Below are positions 28,725-38,100 of a stretch of 64,000 nucleotides of DNA, one piece after another. Numbering within the stretch: position 1 is the first letter of the stretch; the number at the start of each line of letters is the position of its first letter. The translations under genes and the position numbers were made by a program. The notes beneath the pieces were generated by a model. It made no database searches. It was not told the DNA's origin and worked only from the letters and a program-made list of their open reading frames with translations. Source of the stretch: Winogradskyella psychrotolerans (GTDB lineage: Bacteria > Bacteroidota > Bacteroidia > Flavobacteriales > Flavobacteriaceae); assembly GCF_018860565.1 (NCBI RefSeq), contig NZ_JAHKPS010000001.1:62001-126000 (forward strand). Direction: 5' to 3'.

Positions 28725-30001
28725 GTTTTCTTTTCATAAGTTTTATACATCCATTCGGCAATAAAGCATAAAGCAATAATTGCCCCAGAAACGAGCACAC
28801 CTGTAAGGTTAGATTTGTATTGTTGATTAATTAATATCACTAAAGCTAATACACAAAGTGTACAACCAACGATCGGAATTATTTTATGACTACTCGTGTC
28901 TTTAGACGTTTTAAAACCCACAAAATTAACGATGCCAAAAATGAGTATAAACCCAACACTTCCGGCAGTGGATATACTTTCTAAATCTAAAATATTCACT
29001 AGAATTAATGTCGCAATCGCTGTGACAAGTAAACCAATGGGTTGATTCCAAAGTTTAGATGTAAAATGGTGTGGTAATTCATCATCTTCTGCAATTTCAA
29101 AATTAACACGACTACCTCCATATAAGGAGGCATTGATGGCCGAAAATGTAGAGATGAGCGCTGCAATGGTAATAATGGTAAAGCCTATTTGTCCTAACAT
29201 CGGTTTTGCTGCTTCTGCTAATACGTAATCTTCAGCTGTGGCAATGGTGTCAAAAGGCAATGAGCCAACGGTGACTATAGCAATGATAATGTATAACACA
29301 ATAACAAAAATGACAGAGCCATAATAAGCTTTAGGTATGTTCTTTTTAGGGTTGATAATATCAGGAGCCGCATTCGCAATAAGCTCAAAACCTTCGTAAG
29401 CTACAAAGATCACCATACCTGCAGCAAATAATTGTACAGGCGATTCCCAATGAGAAACAGCCAATTGTGATAGATTAGGGTTTCCGATGAGACCATAAGC
29501 ACCAATACCAATAAAACCAAAAAGTATAATCAGTTTTATAATCACGGCATAAGATTCTATTTTTCCAACAACAGCAATACTGTAATAGTTTATGGCAGTG
29601 GCGAGGATGATAATGGCGCTTGCGTAAATATGAAAGTCGACAGTTTTGTTTGATGTTAGCTCTAACAAATTAGGAGCATACGATCCAAAGGCCGAAGCGT
29701 AAAGCGAGAGCATAATAATATAGCTAATCCAGAGTAAGTTATTAATGGATCCACTAAAAATAGACACCCCAAATCCTTGGTTAATAAACTTTACGGTACC
29801 ACCTCGATCAGGATAGTGTTGCGATAATTTGACATAACTATAGGATGTAATTAAAGCCAGAAGGCCTGCAAATAAAAAGGCTATGGGTGTGCCACCTTGT
29901 GCTATGGATACAGCTAATCCGAGAACGGCAAAAATACCACCACCAACCATACCACCTATACCAATAGAAATGGCATCTTTTAAACTTATTTTATCTGCCA
30001 C
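28721..30001 (-). CDS. APC-family amino-acid permease
   Basis: 426 residues, about 12 membrane segments. The N-terminal ISIGIGGMVGGGIFAVLGLAV matches the substrate-binding unwound helix of APC transporters, and the middle FVAYEGFELIANAAPDI is the family's second signature. It imports or exchanges amino acids; the substrate is unknown. It lies 4 bases after the upstream small membrane-protein gene, suggesting one transcript, and overlaps the convergent M23 gene by 4 bases. Confidence 0.88.
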   Translation of the reverse strand: MADKISLKDAISIGIGGMVGGGIFAVLGLAVSIAQGGTPIAFLFAGLLALITSYSYVKLSQHYPDRGGTVKFINQGFGVSIFSGSINNLLWISYIIMLSLYASAFGSYAPNLLELTSNKTVDFHIYASAIIILATAINYYSIAVVGKIESYAVIIKLIILFGFIGIGAYGLIGNPNLSQLAVSHWESPVQLFAAGMVIFVAYEGFELIANAAPDIINPKKNIPKAYYGSVIFVIVLYIIIAIVTVGSLPFDTIATAEDYVLAEAAKPMLGQIGFTIITIAALISTFSAINASLYGGSRVNFEIAEDDELPHHFTSKLWNQPIGLLVTAIATLILVNILDLESISTAGSVGFILIFGIVNFVGFKTSKDTSSHKIIPIVGCTLCVLALVILINQQYKSNLTGVLVSGAIIALCFIAEWMYKTYEKKT

Positions 30002-30005
30002 TAAA

Positions 30006-30413
30006 CTAAGATTTTTTTATTTGCTTTTGGGCAAATGTTTTTCCAATTATGAAACCAGCAATAGCTAGCAATCCATCAGAAAGAGAAAACCATAATTCTT
30101 TAGGTAGCATAATAATATTGAAAACGGAGGCTGCAAGCATAAGTATGCCTACAATATAAGACGGAATGATACTTTGTTTAGAAATTTTAGCAGCTACAAA
30201 CATACCAGTTATCATACCTGCAAAATGACCAATAACAACACATATTTTTGAACCCATAGGAATTTTATCCATATTGTTTGTTATCCACTCCATATCCATA
30301 GGGTTTGCACCTTCTGGTAATGGAAATAGATTATGTCCTATAATTGATTCAAAAATGTAAACGGTTAAGGATGCGACAATAAACCCAATAATGGTTGCTA
30401 AAACATTTTTCAT
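30006..30413 (-). CDS. Small hypothetical membrane protein
   Basis: 135 residues with four predicted membrane segments (about 4-24, 60-80, 86-104, 110-128). Begins MKNVLATIIGFIVASL and contains VVIGHFAGMITGMFVAAKIS. Similar small proteins are widespread in Bacteroidota but I know no function. Four bases upstream of the permease gene, same strand. Confidence 0.75.
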   Translation of the reverse strand: MKNVLATIIGFIVASLTVYIFESIIGHNLFPLPEGANPMDMEWITNNMDKIPMGSKICVVIGHFAGMITGMFVAAKISKQSIIPSYIVGILMLAASVFNIIMLPKELWFSLSDGLLAIAGFIIGKTFAQKQIKKS

Positions 30414-30496
30414 AAACCTACTTGATTAGTTTGAGGGTTTAAGGTAATAAAAAATGTTAAAAACCAATCTGATTTTACATCTTTAGTTGTGGCATC

Positions 30497-31243
30497 TTAT
30501 TTTTTACAAACTACGTAAAGAATACCTTTGCGTTTGCTTGTGTTTTTTGAAAACTGATTGGCGTTTTTTGCTTCTACCACAGAAAAACCAATGTCTTCCA
30601 ATAATGCCGTTATTTCTGCACGTTTTACCCAATAGGTTTTAGGCTGGTTTTTGTGAAACAGTTTCCAATTGATATCATTATTTATTTTTAACCATGGAAG
30701 ATGACGACTAGACTGTTCTTCGTTTCTTAGTTTTCTTAACACATTTACAAAAGAGCTTAAAGCAGGATTGTAGATTTTAGATTCATAATCTAAAAACGAA
30801 AATATAACAATAGCGTCCTTTTTAGCAACACGGTAAGCTTCTTTTAGTGCATTGGTGAACAAATCTTTTTTATCTATAAAGCACAATACTTGCTGCAGAT
30901 ACACTAAATAGTCAAACGAATCACTGTCATAATTATCTAAAACAGCAGCATCAGAAATGCTGAAATTAATATTAGAATCATTTGTGCTCGCTTGTTTTTT
31001 TGCATGTGCTATCATATTAGGCACAACATCGAATGCAGAAATATGATTGAATCCTTTTTTTTCGATATAAAATGAGAGCCTTCCTCCTCCTGTTCCGGCT
31101 TCTAAGACATGTTTAGAAGTATCTGTGATGTACTTATTTAATAAATAGTCCTCAGATTTATTAAGGTTTTGGTGGTTGGCCCATAATTCAAATACTTCAT
31201 TTGAATAGCGCTTTGCGTTTAAGTTTTGTACGCCTGCTGTCAT
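30497..31243 (-). CDS. Class I SAM-dependent methyltransferase
   Basis: 248 residues. Motif I is VLEAGTGGGRLSFYIEKKG (about residues 46-64), followed by an acidic residue after beta-2 (ISAFDVVPNM) and the post-motif LVYLQQVLCFIDKK. The overall pattern is a UbiE/COQ5-like class I methyltransferase. Substrate unknown. A 14-base palindrome lies 21 bases upstream of the start. Confidence 0.82.
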   Translation of the reverse strand: MTAGVQNLNAKRYSNEVFELWANHQNLNKSEDYLLNKYITDTSKHVLEAGTGGGRLSFYIEKKGFNHISAFDVVPNMIAHAKKQASTNDSNINFSISDAAVLDNYDSDSFDYLVYLQQVLCFIDKKDLFTNALKEAYRVAKKDAIVIFSFLDYESKIYNPALSSFVNVLRKLRNEEQSSRHLPWLKINNDINWKLFHKNQPKTYWVKRAEITALLEDIGFSVVEAKNANQFSKNTSKRKGILYVVCKK

Positions 31244-31264
31244 TTGTTTTCCTAATTTTAAATA

Positions 31265-31278
31265 TTGACATCTGTCAA
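31265..31278. promoter_or_regulatory. Operator-like palindrome upstream of the methyltransferase gene
   Basis: TTGACA-TC-TGTCAA is a perfect inverted repeat with a 2-base centre, 21 bases before the minus-strand ATG at 31243. It has the size and form of a dimeric repressor site, but no regulator gene is adjacent. Confidence 0.4.
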
Positions 31279-31509
31279 TTAGTTGATTTATAGCTTTTTA
31301 AAAATAGGTAATTTCAAACAGTAAAAAAAAAATATTTTTCTTAAGTTGTTAACAACCAGTAGTTAAGTTGGGTTTTTGTTGTGTTCAACTCTTTTTTGTG
31401 CATTTAATCGTAATTATTGCATGTTCAAGTCTAAGTATGTAACTATCTGTACCCTTAGGTTTTATGTTTTTTTTTGTAAAATGTCGATACTTATCAATTG
31501 CATCAAAAC
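31279..31509. other. AT-rich spacer, nothing recognised
   Basis: No ORF or strong structure seen. Long A and T runs; it borders a pseudogene. Confidence 0.4.
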
Positions 31510-32003
31510 AGATAATGCCATTTTATTTAATTAACGCTGGATGCTGTCGTTAGCGATAATCTCTGCTATTTTTTTACCAGCTAATAAAATTCTAGGTAGT
31601 TGCAAAATCTAAGCGATGTACAGGCTGAGGTGTTGTAGCGTCAAAAAGTGTACTTCGCATTATGTTTTGCGATAAGGCTTTTCCTATAGTTTTAACGTAT
31701 TGCCACTTACTAAATACCTGCTGGTTTGTGAATTGCAGCTAAATAATCATCTTCAAATATAACTGTGAGCGGGAAAATTAATGTCTTAGTTTGACTTACA
31801 TCTTTTGGAGTAGCTAAGGTAATGTGTTCTCCTCCGTTTATAAATGTTGCAGAATTTGCGATATGGTCATTAACCGTTATATAATTTTTCTTTAGTGCTT
31901 TTTTAATGCAGACTTAAAAAGATCAACACCATATTCTTGTAGAGGCAATGGAAAAGGTAAACTAAGAACAATATGTGTTTCGGTAAGGTTGATGTTGTCT
32001 TTA
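31510..32003 (-). pseudogene. Decayed RluA-family pseudouridine synthase
   Basis: Conceptual minus-strand translation, switching frames, gives LPLPLQEYGVDLFKSALKK, then ALKKNYITVNDHIANSATFI, GGEHITLATPKDV, FEDDYLAAIHKPAGI, then VSGN and SQNIMRSTLFD, PQPVHRLDFATT, and finally ILLAGKKIAEIIAND. This is the order of an RluA-type enzyme, including the catalytic-Asp motif HRLD. At least three frameshifts break it: near 31899-31904 (an A run one short in the coding sense), near 31711-31715 and near 31591-31598. The C-terminal half is missing and no start codon is evident. It lies directly after the lipoprotein gene stop at 32013. Confidence 0.85.
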
Positions 32004-32012
32004 AATTAGCGT

Positions 32013-32549
32013 TTAATTAATGCCATTGGGTGCTAAATAGTTACCATCATAGCTTCCTGTTATTATTTGTCCGTCGTTTCTAGTAAAAGTAAAGGTGAAA
32101 ACAATATTGTATGCAGTAAAATTAGTAACGGTAACAGAGCCAGATTGTGCATAGACATCAGAATCTGGATCATTGCTAGACAGAAGTATGGTTTCAGGAT
32201 TAAATTCGCTATCTATAATAGATCCATTAATTGAAATGGCATAATTTTCAATGTTATTATATGTGGTGTTCTGTATGCTTTCAGTACCTAAGTCAAAATA
32301 CACATAGGCAATATCGTCTAGATCTACATTACTAGTGATTTGCGAACTCGTTTTGTTAAACAAACGGATTCCAAGGCTGTTAGTATTATTATCGTTGTTA
32401 ATTATGGCAGAAGTTAAAGGGTAACTTATATTACTATATATAAATTCATTTGTGTCTTCTGGTGCAATGCTGGTATTTTCTTCAGGAGAACAGGCGTTAA
32501 TTGTAATAGCAAATAATAGTGTGATAAGGTAAGGTAGTTTGGGTTTCAT
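32013..32549 (-). CDS. Hypothetical lipoprotein
   Basis: 178 residues with a lipoprotein signal (lipobox INAC at about 17-20) followed by an acidic, Ser/Thr/Asn-rich beta-type sequence with no recognised domain. Residues 140-175 (VTNFTAYNIVFTFTFTRNDGQIITGSYDG) look like edge strands of a beta-sandwich. The frame is intact although pseudogenes lie on both sides. Function unknown. Confidence 0.6.
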   Translation of the reverse strand: MKPKLPYLITLLFAITINACSPEENTSIAPEDTNEFIYSNISYPLTSAIINNDNNTNSLGIRLFNKTSSQITSNVDLDDIAYVYFDLGTESIQNTTYNNIENYAISINGSIIDSEFNPETILLSSNDPDSDVYAQSGSVTVTNFTAYNIVFTFTFTRNDGQIITGSYDGNYLAPNGIN

Positions 32550-32769
32550 AATTATTTTATTTTCAAATTCATAAGTAGGTATTAGAAGTAAATATATAAT
32601 AAAAAAATGATGTACTATATTGAGCGTTTTTTTACGTCTGAAGTTTTCTAATAGATTTTGATAAAAAACAATTACAAATAATAGGCCTTCATCGTTTATT
32701 GCTCATATAGTCTATTTCTCGTTGATAATAAGCTTTTAATGGCTGTGTAATGTATTGTAGACAGTTGTA
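32550..32769. other. AT-rich spacer, no intact gene
   Basis: 220 bases between the lipoprotein gene and the cupin pseudogene. A minus-strand stretch near 32700-32750 reads QPLKAYYQREIDYMSNKR before a stop and may be a remnant of another gene, but I cannot assign it. Confidence 0.3.
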
Positions 32770-33170
32770 TTAGCCACCTAATTCAGCCATCTTTTTTCCA
32801 ACGTGTATCATGACGTCATTAAATGCTTTGGAAGGGCTGAACTCAATTAGTTTTACATCTTCTTGAACTATTGCTGTGTGTCCGTTTTATAAATAATAAA
32901 TAGCATCATCAGAAAGTATTTCTTCTTTTCCGTCGTCATATTTTACAAGTAGTTCTCCGCTCAACACATAACCCCAATGCGGACAGTGGCAACTATTATT
33001 ATCTAATCCATTAAGTAAGGGGGGAAATTCGTTCCTTTAGGTAAATCGTTAAAACATACAGCCATTCCTCCAAAGTTATCTTGGGTTCGCATTACAGTTC
33101 CTGGGCCTTCCTTTGCAATTGGAATACTTTTTTTTGTTGATTTTTATATCTATTGGTTTTAATTGTTTTT
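32770..33170 (-). pseudogene. Decayed cupin-domain protein
   Basis: The minus strand gives PIAKEGPGTVMRTQDNFGG and AVCFNDLPKGTNFPP, then after a frameshift at a run of six G (33019-33024) LLNGLDNNSCHCPHWGYVL, SGELLVKYDDGKEEILSDDA and IYYL, a stop at 32887-32889, then NGHTAIVQEDVKLIEFSPS and an end at 32770. The CPHWGYVLSG and GHT...EFSP phrases are typical of a small cupin family in which YY(W/M)PPGHT is usual. So one frameshift and one nonsense mutation are visible. Confidence 0.85.
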
Positions 33171-33549
33171 CAATCTTACATTTAATTTGGTGCTGATATT
33201 TGTGTTTATGTGTTTGGTTATTAATGTTTTGTGTGTCTGTGAGTTAGTGAGTAAAAACCAAACAGAAAATTCACGAGGATTTTGGTAAGTAGTTAGGTAA
33301 CGCTATATGATGTGTGTTGTTATTAAAGATCTATTAAGATGTTTAGATATAATTTGCTCTTGTTGTTACCTGATAGTATGGTACTATAAATTTGTTATAA
33401 CCACGCTATAACCACGCTATAACCTGTATTTTGGGATTTGCGTTTTTTGCATGAAAATGTAGGGCGTTTTGGTATAACACTACTTTGATTTGAAGTGTTG
33501 TAGTATGGAATTGGATCTCGGATTTAGAACCTTGTGTTGTTAGAAAATC
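33171..33549. other. Non-coding, G/T-rich spacer
   Basis: No ORF of note. The plus strand is G/T-rich near 33185-33250 and contains a short tandem repeat (listed separately). No terminator or RNA gene was recognised. Confidence 0.4.
33396..33424. repeat. 11-base tandem repeat
   Basis: TATAACCACGC at 33396 and 33407, then a partial third copy TATAACC at 33418. Lies in non-coding sequence between the cupin pseudogene and the barrel-protein gene. Confidence 0.8.
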
Positions 33550-34113
33550 TTATTTTTTCAATGGAATTGTGAATCCTAGAGCTATCGCTCCAACATATTG
33601 CTCAACGGATGGTTGGTAGTAATAGGAAAATCCTAAATCGACATTATTGTTTTTTCCCAATTCCAAACCGAATGCAATAGGGAGGTGAAAGATCATACCG
33701 CCTTTGTCAATATTATCCAAGAGTGTGAGGGTTTCAAATTTACCGATGGACGTTCCGATTCCTAGTTCAAGATAGGGTGCTACCCAAGGAATTGGAGCTC
33801 TAAGTCTCGCTTTTCCTCCAAGTAAAAAGGCTTTTGATTCTGCCTTTTCATCGGTAGGTTTATTATTTAAATCTTTGCCATTTGAACTCGTTAAAATTAG
33901 ACCAGCATAAGGTCTTAATTCAAACCAAGAACGGACTTTTAGAACGAGTTCTCCTTGTAATAAAAGACCACGATCAGCTACATCATTCATGCTATTATAA
34001 GGTACGCTAATGCCGTATCCGATTATGGCATTTATTGATTTTTCCTTTACAAACTGTGCGCTTACGATGTTTGAGGTAAGAACTACGATTATTACGATCA
34101 AGATTTTTTTCAT
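33550..34113 (-). CDS. Outer-membrane beta-barrel protein, hypothetical
   Basis: 187 residues with a signal peptide (about 1-19, ending VSAQ). Alternating hydrophobic strands follow (INAIIGYGISVPYN, ELRPYAGLILTSS, WVAPYLELGIGTSIG, VDLGFSYYYQP) and the end is the strand GAIALGFTIPLKK. This is the pattern of an 8-stranded OmpA/OmpW-like small barrel. Function unknown. It lies 74 bases downstream of the lipoprotein gene at 34188 on the same strand. Confidence 0.75.
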   Translation of the reverse strand: MKKILIVIIVVLTSNIVSAQFVKEKSINAIIGYGISVPYNSMNDVADRGLLLQGELVLKVRSWFELRPYAGLILTSSNGKDLNNKPTDEKAESKAFLLGGKARLRAPIPWVAPYLELGIGTSIGKFETLTLLDNIDKGGMIFHLPIAFGLELGKNNNVDLGFSYYYQPSVEQYVGAIALGFTIPLKK

Positions 34114-34187
34114 AATGTGTGGTTAGGTTTTAGTGTATGGATGGTTAGAAGTAAGGGTTTGTAGCCATACGAGTCTAACTTTGCGTT

Positions 34188-34868
34188 CTACTTATTATCG
34201 TTTGCTAAGGGTGAAATCATAATATGTGCACGGTGTGTACCAGGATTCATAATCCAAGGATGGTTAGATGCTACTGGTGCTTCTGGTAAACCGGTAGATG
34301 CTGCAGTAGCCCACGGTAAATACACCACGTAACGTAATTTGGCGTTGTCTACTTTTGCTGTTTCTGGATCGTATTCGGCTTTTGGTCCGGAATAGATATG
34401 TAATGTTGCACCGGTAGGAATTGTAAATTTACCAGCCTTCATTTCTTCTTCTCGGATATCAAAAATGTCTTGGTGTTTTTTGCCTTCGGCTTTTAAGGCG
34501 CGTCCTCTTGCCATAAATGGTTCTAAATCTTTGTGATAGCATGCTGCACTGAACCCGTTCTTTTTAGGATCATCGGCAAGAACAATAAATTCATTATCTC
34601 CTTCTTTTAGCGTTACAAATTCACCTGCCATATTATAGCCAATAACTTTACAATTAGCTCTACTGGCTTCTGGAGCCGCCATTAATGCGGTTGCAATTAA
34701 GGCTTCATCTGTATCAATAGGTTGTAATGTGGTATTGGTTTCTTTTGTTGTTGGTGCTGTTGTAGTTTTTGTTATGTCAGCCTCTTGCGTGATTGTTTTT
34801 GATTTGTCTGATAAATTACAAGACACTAAGAGTCCTGTGAACATTATAGCTGTGATGATGTGTTTCAT
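34188..34868 (-). CDS. Hypothetical lipoprotein
   Basis: 226 residues. Lipobox VSCN at residues 15-18, then a Thr/Lys-rich linker (20-50), then a globular domain with AAPEASRANCKVIGYN, FVVL-type strands, ACYHKDLEPFMARGRAL and SNHPWIMNPGTHRAHIMISPL. I know similar unnamed proteins exist in several phyla but cannot give a function. The two internal cysteines and conserved histidines could bind a metal, which is speculation. Confidence 0.65.
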   Translation of the reverse strand: MKHIITAIMFTGLLVSCNLSDKSKTITQEADITKTTTAPTTKETNTTLQPIDTDEALIATALMAAPEASRANCKVIGYNMAGEFVTLKEGDNEFIVLADDPKKNGFSAACYHKDLEPFMARGRALKAEGKKHQDIFDIREEEMKAGKFTIPTGATLHIYSGPKAEYDPETAKVDNAKLRYVVYLPWATAASTGLPEAPVASNHPWIMNPGTHRAHIMISPLANDNK

Positions 34869-35033
34869 GTTGGTTGGTGGATTTTTGGATTGAATTGTTG
34901 TTTTTACAAGTTACTAAAATCTGATGAGATTAAGGAATTTGGGTCTATATGATTTTTTGTGTTTTGATACTTCTCGATATGTTACAACGAAAAAAAAAGT
35001 TGGAACACTAGAAGTGACGTTTTGTGCATCACA

Positions 35034-35066
35034 AAAAAATCCTGATGGGTTACATCAGGATTTTTA
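35034..35066 (-). terminator. Rho-independent terminator after secA (bidirectional)
   Basis: A perfect 13-bp stem (35035-35047 with 35053-35065; core TCCTGATG/CATCAGGA) has a 5-base loop with A/T runs on both sides. It ends secA, whose stop is at 35106. Confidence 0.85.
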
Positions 35067-35105
35067 ATTCTATAAATAAGATTTCTGCGTCCGCAGGAAT
35101 TGGTG

Positions 35106-38100
35106 TTATTCAACAAGAACCCATTCTCCTTTTTCAATTAAAGGGATAGCTTGCTTATATTTTACTTCTTTGGCCTCACCACTCATTACATGCTTAATGG
35201 TTACTTTATCGTTACGACCAATTTTAGGTTGTTCTCTAACAATAGTTTCTACCACTTGTTGTTGGCGAGATGCACCTTCACCAGCTTGTCTACTTTGTGA
35301 AGAACGCTCATCTAAATTTTGAATCTCGTCTTTTTGAGTTTCTAATTTTTCTTGTTTACGTTGTTTTGCTTCTTGAATGGTGTTAGCTGTTTCTTGTGGA
35401 ATTTCACCTTTAAATAAGAAGGAAATCACATCTTTATTAACTTGGTCAATCATAGCTTTAAAAAGCTCAAAAGATTCAAATTTATAAATTAATAAAGGAT
35501 CTTTTTGCTCGTGAACGGCTAACTGTACAGATTGCTTAAGTTCATCCATTTTACGTAAATGTACTTTCCAAGCATCATCAACAATGGCTAATGTAATGTT
35601 TTTTTCAAAGTCATTAATTAACTGTGTTCCTTTGGTTTCGTATGCTTTTTCTAAGTCGGTAACTACTTGTAAGTTTTTAACACCATCTGTAAAAGGCACA
35701 ACGATACGTTTAAACTTATCGCGTTGCGTGTTATATACATTTTCAATTACAGGAAATGCTAAATCAGCAGCACGTTGCATTTTTTCTCTGTAGTGTTTAA
35801 AAGCAGCTTTATAAATAGTTCCTGCGATATCAGTGGCGTTCATTTTTCCGAATTCAGCTTCAGAAATAGGCGACTCCATAGAGAAATAACGAATTAATTC
35901 GAATTCAAAATTCTTAAAATCGTTAGCGTTTTTATTAGTTTCAGCAATACCTTCAGACGTGTCAAAAATCATGTTGGCTAAATCGACTCTTAATCGTTCA
36001 CCATGTAAGGCATTACGACGACGCTTGTAAATGACTTCACGTTGCGCGTTCATAACATCATCATATTCTAATAAACGCTTACGCACTCCAAAGTTATTCT
36101 CTTCCACTTTTTTCTGTGCACGCTCAATAGATTTAGAAATCATACTATGTTGTATCACTTCTCCTTCTTTTAAGCCCATTCTGTCCATCATCTTAGCGAT
36201 ACGTTCAGAACCAAATAAACGCATTAGGTTATCTTCTAAAGACACATAGAACTGTGAACTTCCTGGATCTCCTTGACGACCAGCTCTACCACGTAACTGT
36301 CTGTCTACACGACGCGAATCGTGACGCTCAGTACCTACAATAGCTAAACCTCCGGCTTTTTTAACTTCTTCACTTAACTTAATATCGGTACCACGACCAG
36401 CCATATTGGTAGCAATGGTTACTTGTCCTGCATTACCCGCTTGTGCTACAATTTCAGCTTCTTTTTTATGTTGTTTCGCGTTTAAGACGTTATGTTCAAT
36501 TTTACGAATACTTAACATTTTACCTAAAAGCTCTGAAATTTCAACGTTAGTTGTACCAATAAGAACAGGACGACCTGCATTTGCTAGTTTTACAACTTCA
36601 TCAATAACTGCATTGTATTTTTCACGTTTCGTTTTGTATACTAAATCGTCTCTATCATCTCTAGCGATTGGTCTGTTTGTTGGAATTTCTACAACATCTA
36701 ATTTGTAAATTTCCCAGAGTTCGCCTGCTTCTGTAACCGCAGTACCTGTCATACCAGACAGTTTACGATACATTCTAAAGTAATTTTGAAGCGTTACAGT
36801 TGCAAAAGTTTGTGTAGCAGCCTCAATCTTTACATTTTCTTTAGCTTCAATCGCTTGGTGCAGTCCGTCTGAATAACGACGACCATCCATAATACGACCT
36901 GTTTGCTCATCGACAATCATAACTTTGTTGTCCATAACAACATATTGATTGTCTTTTTCAAATAAAGCGTAAGCTTTTAAAAGTTGGTTTAAGGTATGGA
37001 TACGTTCTGATTTGATACCGAAGTCTCTAAATAAATCTTCTTTAAGGTTGGCTTCTTCTTCAGAAGATAAGCCCATGGCTTCGATCTTAGCAATTTCTGT
37101 ACCCATTTCTGGCATTACAAAGAAATCAGGATCATCTTTACCAGATAAGAACTCGACTCCTTTATCTGATAACTCAACTTGATTATTTTTTTCATCAATC
37201 ACATAATAGAGTTCTGCATCTACTTTAGGCATTTCTCTATTATTATCTTGCATGTAGAAGTTTTCCGTTTTTTGAAGTAATTGCTTAATTCCTTCTTCAC
37301 TTAAGTATTTAATTAAGGCTTTGTTTTTAGGAATACCTCTGTAAGCTCTTAATAATAGGAAACCACCTTCTTTAGTATCTCCTGCTGCAATTAATTTCTT
37401 TGCTTCGGCTAAAACACCAACTAAGTATTTACGTTGTACTTCTTCTATTTGTTGTACTTTAGGTTTTAGAGCATCAAATTCGTGTTCTTCTCCTCGAGGT
37501 ACAGGGCCTGAAATAATTAATGGTGTACGTGCATCATCGACTAATACTGAATCGACCTCATCGACAATAGCATAATGATGCGGACGTTGTACTAAATCGT
37601 CTGGCGAATGTGCCATGTTATCACGTAAGTAATCAAAACCAAATTCATTGTTAGTTCCGTAAGTAATATCTGCGTTGTATGCTTTACGGCGTGCATCAGA
37701 GTTGGGTTGGTGGTAATCAATACAATCAATACTCATTCCATGAAACTGGAATATTGGTGCCATCCACGCGCTATCACGTTTTGCTAAGTAATCGTTAACC
37801 GTTACTAAGTGTACTCCTTTACCTGCTAAAGCATTTAAATATACCGGAAGCGTTGCTACAAGCGTTTTACCTTCACCAGTTTGCATTTCGGCAATTTTAC
37901 CTTGGTGCATAGCAATACCACCAATAAGCTGAACATCATAGTGAATCATGTCCCAAGTAATTGGCTTACCTGCAGCATCCCATGAATTCGCCCAAATGGC
38001 TTGATCGCCTTCTAAAGTTACATAATCGTGACTACCAGAAATTTCACGGTCAAAAGCATTTGCCGTCACAGGAATCTGTGTATTATGAACAAAACGTTTA

